Shown: positions 1-5,407 of the stretch, piece after piece
Layout: every line of letters begins with the position of its first letter
Position numbering within the stretch: position 1 is the first letter of the stretch
From: an uncultured Prevotellaceae bacterium
Lineage (GTDB): Bacteria; Bacteroidota; Bacteroidia; Bacteroidales; Muribaculaceae
DNA length: 8,387 nucleotides
Assembly (NCBI GenBank): GCA_900556245.1
Contig: USOC01000035.1
Span: 1 to 8,387, forward strand
Direction: 5' to 3'
Position numbers and translations under genes: made by a program
The notes under the pieces: generated by a model
Told to the model about the DNA's origin: nothing
Database searches by the model: none
Seen by the model: the letters and a program-made list of their open reading frames with translations, nothing else

Positions 1-254
1 GGGCTCTTGTCAGCAGTACGAAGTCGATGACCGGGCATGAATGCTGGATGGCGGGTGCAAGCGAAATCGTCTATTCGTTGCTAATGATGCAGCACAATTT
101 CGTGGCACCGAACATCAATTTGGAGAATCCGGACGAATATTCGGAGAAACTCAATCTTGCTACGAAGTCAACGGACATGGAGGTGAATACTGTCCTGTCG
201 AATTCGTTCGGCTTTGGCGGGACAAACAGCGCATTGATTATCAAAAAAATATAG
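1..254 (+). CDS. Beta-ketoacyl-ACP synthase (FabB-like), C-terminal part only
   Basis: This is the last 83 residues of a condensing enzyme whose 5' part lies outside the window; the frame begins at base 3 and stops with TAG at 252-254. The visible part holds the third catalytic-site block of KAS I/II enzymes: STKSMTGH, with the conserved Lys (residue 7 of the visible part) and the second catalytic His (residue 12), then the C-terminal glycine-rich NSFGFGGTNSALII. The TKSMTGH spelling and the ending resemble FabB (KAS I) more than FabF. These enzymes carry out decarboxylative Claisen condensation of an acyl chain with malonyl-ACP in the cytoplasm. In an aryl polyene operon it would be one of several elongating or initiating ketosynthases. 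The catalytic Cys and first His cannot be checked here. The methyltransferase follows after 34 bases. Confidence 0.93.
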   Translation, partial: ALVSSTKSMTGHECWMAGASEIVYSLLMMQHNFVAPNINLENPDEYSEKLNLATKSTDMEVNTVLSNSFGFGGTNSALIIKKI

Positions 255-288
255 GAGGCGTGCTTTGCGGCATGATAAAAGATAGGGC

Positions 289-1386
289 ATGAAACTGTTT
301 CCAGCATTAGAGAAAGCATATACGAAAGAGCATTTGTCGGCTCCGGAGGCTCAGCGTCTCGCCGAATTCATTGCTTTCGGACCGATTGTGTTCGAAGTGT
401 CGCGGCTGATGATAAAGTTCGGAATTCTTGACCTGTTGCGCGATAGTGACAATGGCTTGACGCGTGAGGAACTGAGCGAAAAGACCGGTCTGTCGGACTA
501 TGCGGTCCGCATCCTGACAGAGGCCTCGCTGTCGATAGGAACTATTTTGGTAGATACCGCTACCGACCGATTCTCGTTGTCGAAAACCGGCTGGTTCTTG
601 CTCAATGATCCTGCCACACGCGTGAATTTGGATTTCAACCATGATGTCAACTATATCGGCATGTTTAGGTTGGAAGAGGCATTGAAAGAAGGCAAGCCGG
701 CCGGCTTGCGTCATTTTGGAGATTGGCCGACGGTCTATGAAGGACTGTCATCATTGCCGGAGCAGGTGCAGAAAAGTTGGTTTGGTTTTGATCATTTCTA
801 TTCTGACCAGTCGTTTGACCAAGCATTGGAAATTGTATTCGGACAGCCAGTCAAAACGTTGCTTGACGTCGGCGGAAACACCGGGCGGTGGGCAACCCGC
901 TGCGTTGAATATGACTCCGGGGTAGAGGTGACGATTCTCGACCTTCCCCAGCAAATCGAGCTGATGCACCGGGCTGTCGAAGGCAAGGCTGGCGCCGGGC
1001 GTATCCGTGGATGTGGCATCAATCTGCTTGATAAGTCGGCTTCTTTCCCGTCCGACAAGCATTGGGATGCAATTTGGATGAGTCAATTCCTCGATTGTTT
1101 TTCGGAAGAAGAAATTGCGAGTATCCTCAGTCGTGCCTCCCGGGTGATGGATGCCAGTTCGCGTCTCTATATCATGGAGACATTCTGGGATCGCCAGCGG
1201 TATGAGCCGGCGGCGTTCTGCCTGACGCAGACGAGTGTCTATTTCACGGCGATTGCCAACGGAAACAGTAAGATGTATCATTCCGACGATATGGCGCGCC
1301 TGGTGGAGGCATCAGGGCTGACTGTCGCCACTGTCTACGACCATTTAGGACATGGACACAGCATTATGGAGTGCAAATTGAAATAA
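289..1386 (+). CDS. SAM-dependent methyltransferase of the aryl polyene cluster
   Basis: The 365-residue protein has the layout of the Methyltransf_2/O-methyltransferase family. An N-terminal helical winged-helix dimerisation region (about 20-105, with LTREELSEKTGLSDYAVRIL) precedes a Rossmann SAM-binding domain. Motif I is LLDVGGNTGRWA (191-202), the acidic ribose-binding strand is VTILDLPQQ (214-222, Asp218), and WDAIWMSQFLDCFSEEE (259-275) corresponds to the family's catalytic segment. There plant and bacterial O-methyltransferases have LHDW, with His as general base. Here it reads LDCF, so Asp269 sits where the His should be. APE head groups are known to be ring-methylated (4-hydroxy-3-methylphenyl in E. 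coli), so I infer methylation of the aryl head, perhaps C- rather than O-methylation. ATG 289 is the first start after an in-frame TAG at 283-285. A 25-base AT-rich gap separates it from the ACP gene. The family is secure; the substrate is inferred. Confidence 0.88.
   Translation: MKLFPALEKAYTKEHLSAPEAQRLAEFIAFGPIVFEVSRLMIKFGILDLLRDSDNGLTREELSEKTGLSDYAVRILTEASLSIGTILVDTATDRFSLSKTGWFLLNDPATRVNLDFNHDVNYIGMFRLEEALKEGKPAGLRHFGDWPTVYEGLSSLPEQVQKSWFGFDHFYSDQSFDQALEIVFGQPVKTLLDVGGNTGRWATRCVEYDSGVEVTILDLPQQIELMHRAVEGKAGAGRIRGCGINLLDKSASFPSDKHWDAIWMSQFLDCFSEEEIASILSRASRVMDASSRLYIMETFWDRQRYEPAAFCLTQTSVYFTAIANGNSKMYHSDDMARLVEASGLTVATVYDHLGHGHSIMECKLK
692..709. repeat. 18-bp perfect palindrome inside the methyltransferase gene
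   Basis: GCAAGCCGGCCGGCTTGC reads identically on both strands with no spacer. It lies in codons 135-141 of the methyltransferase (G-K-P-A-G-L-R), a charged and glycine-rich linker before the SAM-binding domain. No T-tract follows, so it is not an intrinsic terminator. It may be a chance product of codon choice or a binding site for a dimeric DNA-binding protein or a restriction/methylation enzyme. The core CCGGCCGG contains overlapping CCGG and GGCC sites. Confidence 0.6.
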
Positions 1387-1411
1387 AAGAGAAACAAATT
1401 ATAAATAGAAT

Positions 1412-1657
1412 ATGAACAGAACAGAAATTGACGAAAAAGTTCGCGAGTTTTTAATCGATGATTTGGAAATCGATGAAGAAAAGATCCAGCCGGATGCCCG
1501 CCTAAAAGAGGACATGGGAATCGACAGCCTTGACTATGTAGACATTGTGGTCATCGTTGAGAAGAAATTCGGTTTCAAGATTAAACCGGAAGAAATGGCG
1601 GGAGTCACGACTCTCAGTCAATTCTGCGACTACATTGAGAGCAAAGTGCAGGGATAA
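1412..1657 (+). CDS. Acyl carrier protein 1
   Basis: This 81-residue, strongly acidic protein has the four-helix acyl carrier protein pattern and the standard family length. The phosphopantetheine attachment site is GIDSLDYVDIVV with Ser39. The preceding DARLKEDMGIDSL and the following VVIVEKKFGFKIKPEEM are typical of helix II and its surroundings. After 4'-phosphopantetheinylation by a PPTase encoded elsewhere, it would carry the aryl starter or growing polyene as a thioester. A second, distinct ACP lies at 5146-5403, and two dedicated ACPs (ApeE/ApeF type) are usual in APE clusters. It sits two bases upstream of the acyltransferase, which suggests this ACP may present the finished chain to that enzyme; that pairing is inference. 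The start ATG is clear and follows a short AT-rich gap. Confidence 0.95.
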   Translation: MNRTEIDEKVREFLIDDLEIDEEKIQPDARLKEDMGIDSLDYVDIVVIVEKKFGFKIKPEEMAGVTTLSQFCDYIESKVQG

Positions 1658-1659
1658 TC

Positions 1660-2559
1660 GTGGCGGAACAAAAAGAAACGACAGAAAAAGAGTGGACTGG
1701 GAGAACCGGAGGAACTGGGTGGATGCAGCGTAGCCTGATAGCCGGATTCAGATTTTTGGATTTACGGTTTTATTACGCAATTGTATCGGTGGTCGTTGTG
1801 TTCTATATGCTGTTCAACCATAAAGGATATCTTTCCATCTATCGTCTTTATCGCCGGCGTTTTCATTATTCGCCGGTGAAGTCGTTTTTTTATGTTTACC
1901 GTAACCATTTCGCATTCGGGCAGATTATCATCGACCGATTTGCCGTCTATGCCGGCAAACGGTTTGACTTTGAAGTGCATGGGCAAGATGTGTTCGATGC
2001 TTTGACTTCTGCGCCCGGAGGTTTTGTCCAGCTTGGTTCGCACGTCGGGAATTGTGAGATAGCAGGTTATCTGCTGACATTCCGCAACAAGCGGTTCAAT
2101 GCATTGGTCTATGCCGGAGAGACAGAAACCGTTATGCAAAACCGCAACCGCATGTTTGCCGACCGCAACGTTCGGCTGATACCGGTGAAGCCCGATATGT
2201 CGCATATCTTTTTGCTCAACGAAGCGTTAGCCGACGGAGAAGCCGTCGGTATGCCAGCCGATCGGATGTTCGGTTCGTCGAAGTCGGTGGAGTGCACGTT
2301 TTTCGGAGAGAAAATGCGCTTCCCGATTGGTCCTTTTATGCTGGCAGTCGGTCGCGATGCCGCTGCGACAGCCTTCTTTGTCATGAAGACAACCGTGAAG
2401 AAATACGACATTTTTGTTGTGCGTATTGATGTCGACAAAGAGCAGTCCAAGCGGGAACAAATCAGGCAAATGGCTCAGCGATTTGCCTCAGAGTTGGAAC
2501 GGATGGTCAGGAAATATCCGACCCAGTGGTTTAATTATTATGAATTTTGGGAGCAATGA
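1660..2559 (+). CDS. LpxL/HtrB-like lysophospholipid acyltransferase
   Basis: The 299-residue protein resembles the LpxL/HtrB branch of acyltransferases, about the usual 300-residue length. It has one hydrophobic N-terminal segment (about 38-53, YAIVSVVVVFYMLF), which anchors it to the inner membrane. The HX4E catalytic signature is H128-VGNC-E133 in the stretch GSHVGNCEIAG, and a later GMPADRMFG block (about 192-205) is where the family binds acceptor phosphate or sugar. In APE clusters such enzymes are thought to transfer the polyene acyl chain to a lipid anchor. The start is GTG at 1660, two bases after the ACP stop. An ATG at 1723 (residue 22) has an upstream GGAGGA, but the residues before it (WTGRTGGTGWM) look like the conserved start of this subfamily, so I keep the GTG. 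The exact acceptor is unknown. Confidence 0.88.
   Translation: MAEQKETTEKEWTGRTGGTGWMQRSLIAGFRFLDLRFYYAIVSVVVVFYMLFNHKGYLSIYRLYRRRFHYSPVKSFFYVYRNHFAFGQIIIDRFAVYAGKRFDFEVHGQDVFDALTSAPGGFVQLGSHVGNCEIAGYLLTFRNKRFNALVYAGETETVMQNRNRMFADRNVRLIPVKPDMSHIFLLNEALADGEAVGMPADRMFGSSKSVECTFFGEKMRFPIGPFMLAVGRDAAATAFFVMKTTVKKYDIFVVRIDVDKEQSKREQIRQMAQRFASELERMVRKYPTQWFNYYEFWEQ
2549..2553 (+). promoter_or_regulatory. Ribosome binding site (GGGAG) for the dehydratase
   Basis: GGGAG lies five bases before ATG 2559 and only two before ATG 2556, within the last codons of the acyltransferase. The spacing favours ATG 2559 as the start and fits translational coupling to the upstream stop codon (TGA 2557-2559). Confidence 0.5.
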
Positions 2560-2999
2560 TGAGCGAACAGAATCTGCGGGAAATACCGGTAGCAGAGTTG
2601 TTGCCACAGCGTCCGCCGTTTGTGATGGTCGACTGTCTGACAGCCTACAATCCGGAAGTTACGGTTACGGAGTTGACCGTCCGTGGCGATAATCTTTTTG
2701 TGTCCGACGGTTTCCTGTCGGCATCTGGATTGATAGAGAATATCGCCCAGACATGTGCGGCTCGGATGGGCTATATCAACCGCATGAACCGTCAGTCGGT
2801 GAAACTTGGATTTATCGGAGCAATCCGCAATTTGGAAATCCATCGGTTGCCGTCAGTGGGCGAACGCTTGTCGACCTCGATTCGCGTCAGTGAAGAGGTG
2901 TTTGGCATGACACTTGTTGATGCGGCGGTGGAAAGTGACGGCGTATTGCTTGTGGAAGCGGAAATGAAAATAGCGTTGAGCGACATCGACGCGCAATGA
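2559..2999 (+). CDS. ApeP-like hotdog 3-hydroxyacyl-ACP dehydratase subunit
   Basis: This 146-residue single-hotdog protein starts like FabZ/FabA relatives (LLPQRPPFVMVDCL, residues 14-27) and has the hotdog helix GLIENIAQTCAARMGYINR (57-75) with acidic Glu60, then KLGFIGAIRNLEIH (82-95). The pattern resembles COG4706/ApeP, the second dehydratase-like subunit of APE systems, rather than true FabZ. The FabZ catalytic His in GHFPxxPxxPG is absent: the matching stretch is LFVSDGFLSASGLIE. The usual LPHR His is Gln17. In characterised APE systems ApeP works with ApeI in dehydrating 3-hydroxyacyl-ACP to build the conjugated chain, so I infer this protein needs a partner encoded outside the window. 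The start could also be ATG 2556 (147 residues). It overlaps the acyltransferase stop and precedes the thioesterase by 13 bases. Confidence 0.82.
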   Translation: MSEQNLREIPVAELLPQRPPFVMVDCLTAYNPEVTVTELTVRGDNLFVSDGFLSASGLIENIAQTCAARMGYINRMNRQSVKLGFIGAIRNLEIHRLPSVGERLSTSIRVSEEVFGMTLVDAAVESDGVLLVEAEMKIALSDIDAQ

Positions 3000-3012
3000 T
3001 TGAAATAACGGT

Positions 3013-3438
3013 ATGGAGAAAACAGCATTGAAGGCATCCAAAGAATTTTCGGTTCGCTTTTCGGAAGTGGATTCGATGAATATTGTCTGGCACGGATCGT
3101 ATCCGCTCTATTTCGAAGATGCCCGTGAGGCTTTCGGCAAAAAATACGGTTTGGGCTATTTGCTGATATTCAACAGCGGTTATTATGCCCCTCTTGTCGA
3201 CCTGTCGTTTAAATACAAGCGGCCCATTGTCTATGGAATGCCTTGCCGTATAGATATTTTCTATTGTCCCACGGAGGCTGCAAAGATAGTTTTCGATTAT
3301 GAAATCCATCATGCCGAGAGCGACGAACTCCTTGCGACAGGTCATTCTGTGCAGGTGTTTATGGATCGAGATTATCAACTTGTCTGGGCCAATCCTGACT
3401 TTTATGCCGATTGGAAAAAGAAATGGAACGTCCTATGA
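3013..3438 (+). CDS. 4-hydroxybenzoyl-CoA thioesterase-like hotdog thioesterase
   Basis: The 141-residue protein is a single-domain hotdog thioesterase of the 4HBT/YbgC group, at the usual length. The diagnostic N-terminal motif is VRFSEVDSMNIVWHGSYPLYFEDAREAF (residues 14-41). Asp20 is at the nucleophile or base position, His27 follows in the VxH block, and Glu35 begins the hotdog helix. A basic, aromatic C-terminus (WANPDFYADWKKKW) ends the protein. Members hydrolyse acyl- or aroyl-CoA or acyl-ACP thioesters in the cytoplasm. APE clusters carry such a gene, which probably removes mis-primed acyl chains or releases products; which of these applies is not visible from the sequence. It starts 13 bases after the dehydratase, and its TGA (3436-3438) overlaps the ATG of the next ketosynthase, so the two are probably translationally coupled. 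Confidence 0.9.
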   Translation: MEKTALKASKEFSVRFSEVDSMNIVWHGSYPLYFEDAREAFGKKYGLGYLLIFNSGYYAPLVDLSFKYKRPIVYGMPCRIDIFYCPTEAAKIVFDYEIHHAESDELLATGHSVQVFMDRDYQLVWANPDFYADWKKKWNVL

Positions 3439-4583
3439 TAGTGAGAATCGGAGGAAATATCGTATCGCCTTTGGGCTTGACTGCACGCGAGAATTATGAA
3501 GCCGTGAAGTCCGGCCGTTCGGCGTTGCGCCTATATGAAGGCAGGTGGGGCTTGCCCGAACCATTTGTGGGTTCGCTTTTTGAGGACGGATTCATCGACA
3601 GCGCATTTTCCGTCATCGGAGACGCTTCCTGCTATACGGCGTTTGAGAAGGCTTTGATACTGTCGGTTGCCGGTGCTGTTGCCGAAGCCGGTATAGACGC
3701 CTCTTCGTCCGACACCCTGTTTATCGTATCGACGACAAAAGGCAATGTTTCGCTGCTCGACGACGGAGAGTCTCCACACATCGGGAGAGAGCGTCTGCTT
3801 CTCGGTTGTGCGGCGGAGACGGTGAGCCGGTTTTTCGGGAATCCGCGTCAGCCGCTTGTCGTATCGAATGCGTGTATTTCCGGCGTTTGCGCGCAGGTTG
3901 CTGCCATGCGGATGCTTGAGAGTGGAGCTTGTCGATATGCCATTGTCGCAGGCTGTGACATCCAGTCGAAATTTATCGTTTCCGGATTCCAGTCGTTCAA
4001 GGCGTTGTCAAGTATGCCTTGTCGTCCATATCACAAGGGACGCGACGGATTGAATCTCGGCGAAGCCGCCGCAACTATCATTTATGCCCGAACAGAGGAA
4101 GTCGGCACAGACGATTGGACTGTATGCAAGGCGGCTGTGCGCAATGATGCCAATCATATTTCCGGACCGTCGCGGACAGGAGAAGGCAGTTTTCGAGCTT
4201 TGCGTGCCGTTGTCAGTCCGGACAACCGTTCTCGTCTCGCATTTGTCAATGCCCACGGAACAGCTACCGCCTACAACGACGAAATGGAGTCTATTGCGAT
4301 TATGCGAGCGGGACTTTCTGAAGTTCCGGTAAATGGCCTGAAAGGCTATTACGGACACACGATGGGTGCTGCCGGACTGTTGGAAACCTTGGTGTCGATG
4401 TATGCTATTGACGATGCAACTATCCTTGGCACACGTGGCTATAGCGAGTGTGGCGTATCCCATCCATTGGACATTTCTCCGGAAAATCGTTCTACCGAAC
4501 GCCGGGCATTTGTCAAACTGCTTTCCGGCTTCGGAGGATGCAATGCCGCATTGCTATTGGCGAAAGGAGGTGAAAAATGGTGA
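3435..4583 (+). CDS. Beta-ketoacyl synthase, complete (ApeR-like position)
   Basis: This 382-residue condensing enzyme has a full Cys-His-His triad: VVSNACISGVCA with Cys147, VNAHGTATAYNDEMES with His274, and LKGYYGHTMGAAGLLE with Lys303 and His308. The C-terminal loop is SGFGGCNAALLL, with Cys369 where FabF/FabB usually have Thr or Asn. It is shorter than FabF (about 410 residues), and its N-terminal half lacks the long FabF insert. It should catalyse decarboxylative condensation with malonyl-ACP. By the logic of APE operons it is the third ketosynthase besides the KS/CLF-like pair and may load or first extend the aryl starter; that role is inferred. I chose ATG 3435, which overlaps the thioesterase stop as ATGA and opens with MIVRIGGNIVSPLG, the normal KS beginning. 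ATG 3423 and TTG 3411 only add residues that match nothing in the family. Confidence 0.92.
   Translation: MIVRIGGNIVSPLGLTARENYEAVKSGRSALRLYEGRWGLPEPFVGSLFEDGFIDSAFSVIGDASCYTAFEKALILSVAGAVAEAGIDASSSDTLFIVSTTKGNVSLLDDGESPHIGRERLLLGCAAETVSRFFGNPRQPLVVSNACISGVCAQVAAMRMLESGACRYAIVAGCDIQSKFIVSGFQSFKALSSMPCRPYHKGRDGLNLGEAAATIIYARTEEVGTDDWTVCKAAVRNDANHISGPSRTGEGSFRALRAVVSPDNRSRLAFVNAHGTATAYNDEMESIAIMRAGLSEVPVNGLKGYYGHTMGAAGLLETLVSMYAIDDATILGTRGYSECGVSHPLDISPENRSTERRAFVKLLSGFGGCNAALLLAKGGEKW
4563..4573 (+). promoter_or_regulatory. Near-perfect Shine-Dalgarno sequence (AAAGGAGGTGA)
   Basis: AAAGGAGGTGA is a full-length complement of the usual 16S rRNA 3' tail. It ends a few bases before ATG 4577 (six bases between GGAGG and the start). 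It is embedded in the last codons of the upstream ketosynthase (A-K-G-G-E). Bacteroidota genes mostly do without strong Shine-Dalgarno sites, and no other gene in this window has one this good. It supports ATG 4577 over ATG 4583. Confidence 0.75.
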
Positions 4584-5140
4584 TGAAAGTGACACATCGC
4601 GTGCGAATCACGCCTTCTGAAATCGTAGTTGACGGACAGCGTACAGCGGTGGCAGCGACCGGAGCGGAGATGCTTGCGGCTGTCTATCGGCAGCGCATTG
4701 GCGGTTATCCCAAATTTTTCAAGATGGACACGCTCAGCCGTCTCGGTTTTGTCGCATCCGAACTGTTGCTGGAGGCTGAGGGAAACGAGCGATTTGTGGA
4801 GCGCGAAGACCGGGCAGTGGTGATGGTCAACCGCAGTTCGTCGCTGAGCACCGACCGCCGTTACCAGCGGACGATTTGCAGTGATGACTATTACCCCAGT
4901 CCTGCCCAGTTTGTCTATACGTTGCCCAATATAGTGACCGGCGAAATCGCCATCCGAAACAAATACCACGGGGAGACGGCCTTCTATGTTGTCGACCTCA
5001 GGGATGATGAAGCAGTAGGCCGATTGCTGGCACAATCAGCTCTTGACGAGCAGACAACGTCGGCGATAGGCGGATGGCTCGAATGTTCGTCGGACGATGA
5101 ATTTGAAGCAGAAATTTTTATTGTTGAATTTAACAAATAA
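4577..5140 (+). CDS. Half-length ketosynthase-fold protein without active site
   Basis: This 187-residue protein reads as the N-terminal half of a ketoacyl synthase. YPKFFKMDTLSRLGFVASEL (44-63) matches the KS helix that carries KxDxxSR. AVVMVNRSSSLSTD (80-93) matches the strand and loop after it. PSPAQFVYTLPNIVTGEIAI (108-127) corresponds to the KS dimer-interface region, and a KYHGET turn (129-134) precedes the place where KS enzymes have their TAC nucleophile motif. Here that place reads FYVVDLRDDEAV: no Cys. The chain continues only to a GGWLEC block (165-170), like the KS aGGxE strand, and stops before either catalytic His. It therefore cannot condense by the normal mechanism. As I recall, similar proteins occur in Bacteroidetes flexirubin/APE clusters, so it is probably not a local pseudogene: the frame is clean and the RBS excellent. 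A scaffold or partner role for another KS or ACP is inference. It overlaps the upstream KS by seven bases. Confidence 0.8.
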   Translation: MVMKVTHRVRITPSEIVVDGQRTAVAATGAEMLAAVYRQRIGGYPKFFKMDTLSRLGFVASELLLEAEGNERFVEREDRAVVMVNRSSSLSTDRRYQRTICSDDYYPSPAQFVYTLPNIVTGEIAIRNKYHGETAFYVVDLRDDEAVGRLLAQSALDEQTTSAIGGWLECSSDDEFEAEIFIVEFNK

Positions 5141-5145
5141 CAGAT

Positions 5146-5403
5146 ATGGAAGAATTAATCTTACAATTGAAGAATGAAATTATCGAAGTGTTGAATCTGG
5201 AGGATATCCGTCCGGAAGATATCGACAACGACGCTCCGCTTTTTGGAGACGGACTCGGACTTGATTCTATCGATGCGTTGGAGCTGATTGTGATGCTGGA
5301 AAAGAACTACGGTATCAAGTTGAAGGATCCCGCCAAAGGCAAGGAAATTTTCCAATCCGTCCAGGTGATGGCCAACTACGTGTCGGAAAACCGCGTAAAA
5401 TAA
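5146..5403 (+). CDS. Acyl carrier protein 2
   Basis: The 85-residue acidic protein is a second acyl carrier protein. The phosphopantetheine site is GLDSIDALELIVMLEK with Ser41, preceded by APLFGDGLGLDS, which resembles polyketide-type and APE-type ACPs. It differs clearly from ACP 1 in the attachment motif (DSI against DSL), in a longer loop before it, and in helix III (KLKDPAKGKEIFQSVQVM), so it is not a recent duplicate. It lies five bases after the half-KS and four before the KS/CLF-like pair. By analogy with type II systems it is the best candidate for the ACP that shuttles malonyl units and the growing polyene on that pair. It needs a phosphopantetheinyl transferase, not seen in the window. 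Confidence 0.95.
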   Translation: MEELILQLKNEIIEVLNLEDIRPEDIDNDAPLFGDGLGLDSIDALELIVMLEKNYGIKLKDPAKGKEIFQSVQVMANYVSENRVK

Positions 5404-5407
5404 TCCT

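Noticed and set aside
272..292. Possible six-residue leader peptide (MIKDRA) whose stop overlaps the methyltransferase ATG, with GGAGG at 254-258 upstream
   Set aside because: The GGAGG is 13 bases away, longer than normal, and such short frames arise by chance; nothing else supports expression.
751..1281. 176-codon open frame on the minus strand opposite the methyltransferase
   Set aside because: No recognisable domain, and the + strand frame has clear SAM methyltransferase motifs.
1387..1411. AT-rich 25-base gap before ACP 1 as a possible internal promoter
   Set aside because: No recognisable Bacteroidota -7/-33 promoter pair could be made out in or just before it; AT-richness near a start is common for translation initiation in this group.
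2231..2249. Inverted repeat CCGACGG / CCGTCGG with a five-base loop
   Set aside because: It lies in the middle of the acyltransferase coding sequence with no T-tract, so it is not a terminator; a 7-bp stem is common by chance.
1723..2559. Shorter acyltransferase start at ATG 1723 with GGAGGA upstream
   Set aside because: The residues before it (WTGRTGGTGWM) resemble the conserved N-terminus of this subfamily and the GTG at 1660 sits right after the ACP stop, so the longer form is preferred.
3411..3434. Upstream start codons (TTG 3411, ATG 3423) for the ketosynthase
   Set aside because: They add only MEKEMERP-type residues copied from the thioesterase's C-terminal frame; the KS homology begins at ATG 3435.
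4439..5035. 198-codon open frame on the minus strand
   Set aside because: It lies opposite the KS and half-KS genes, has His- and Arg-rich low-quality sequence with no recognisable domain, and reflects the codon bias of the + strand.
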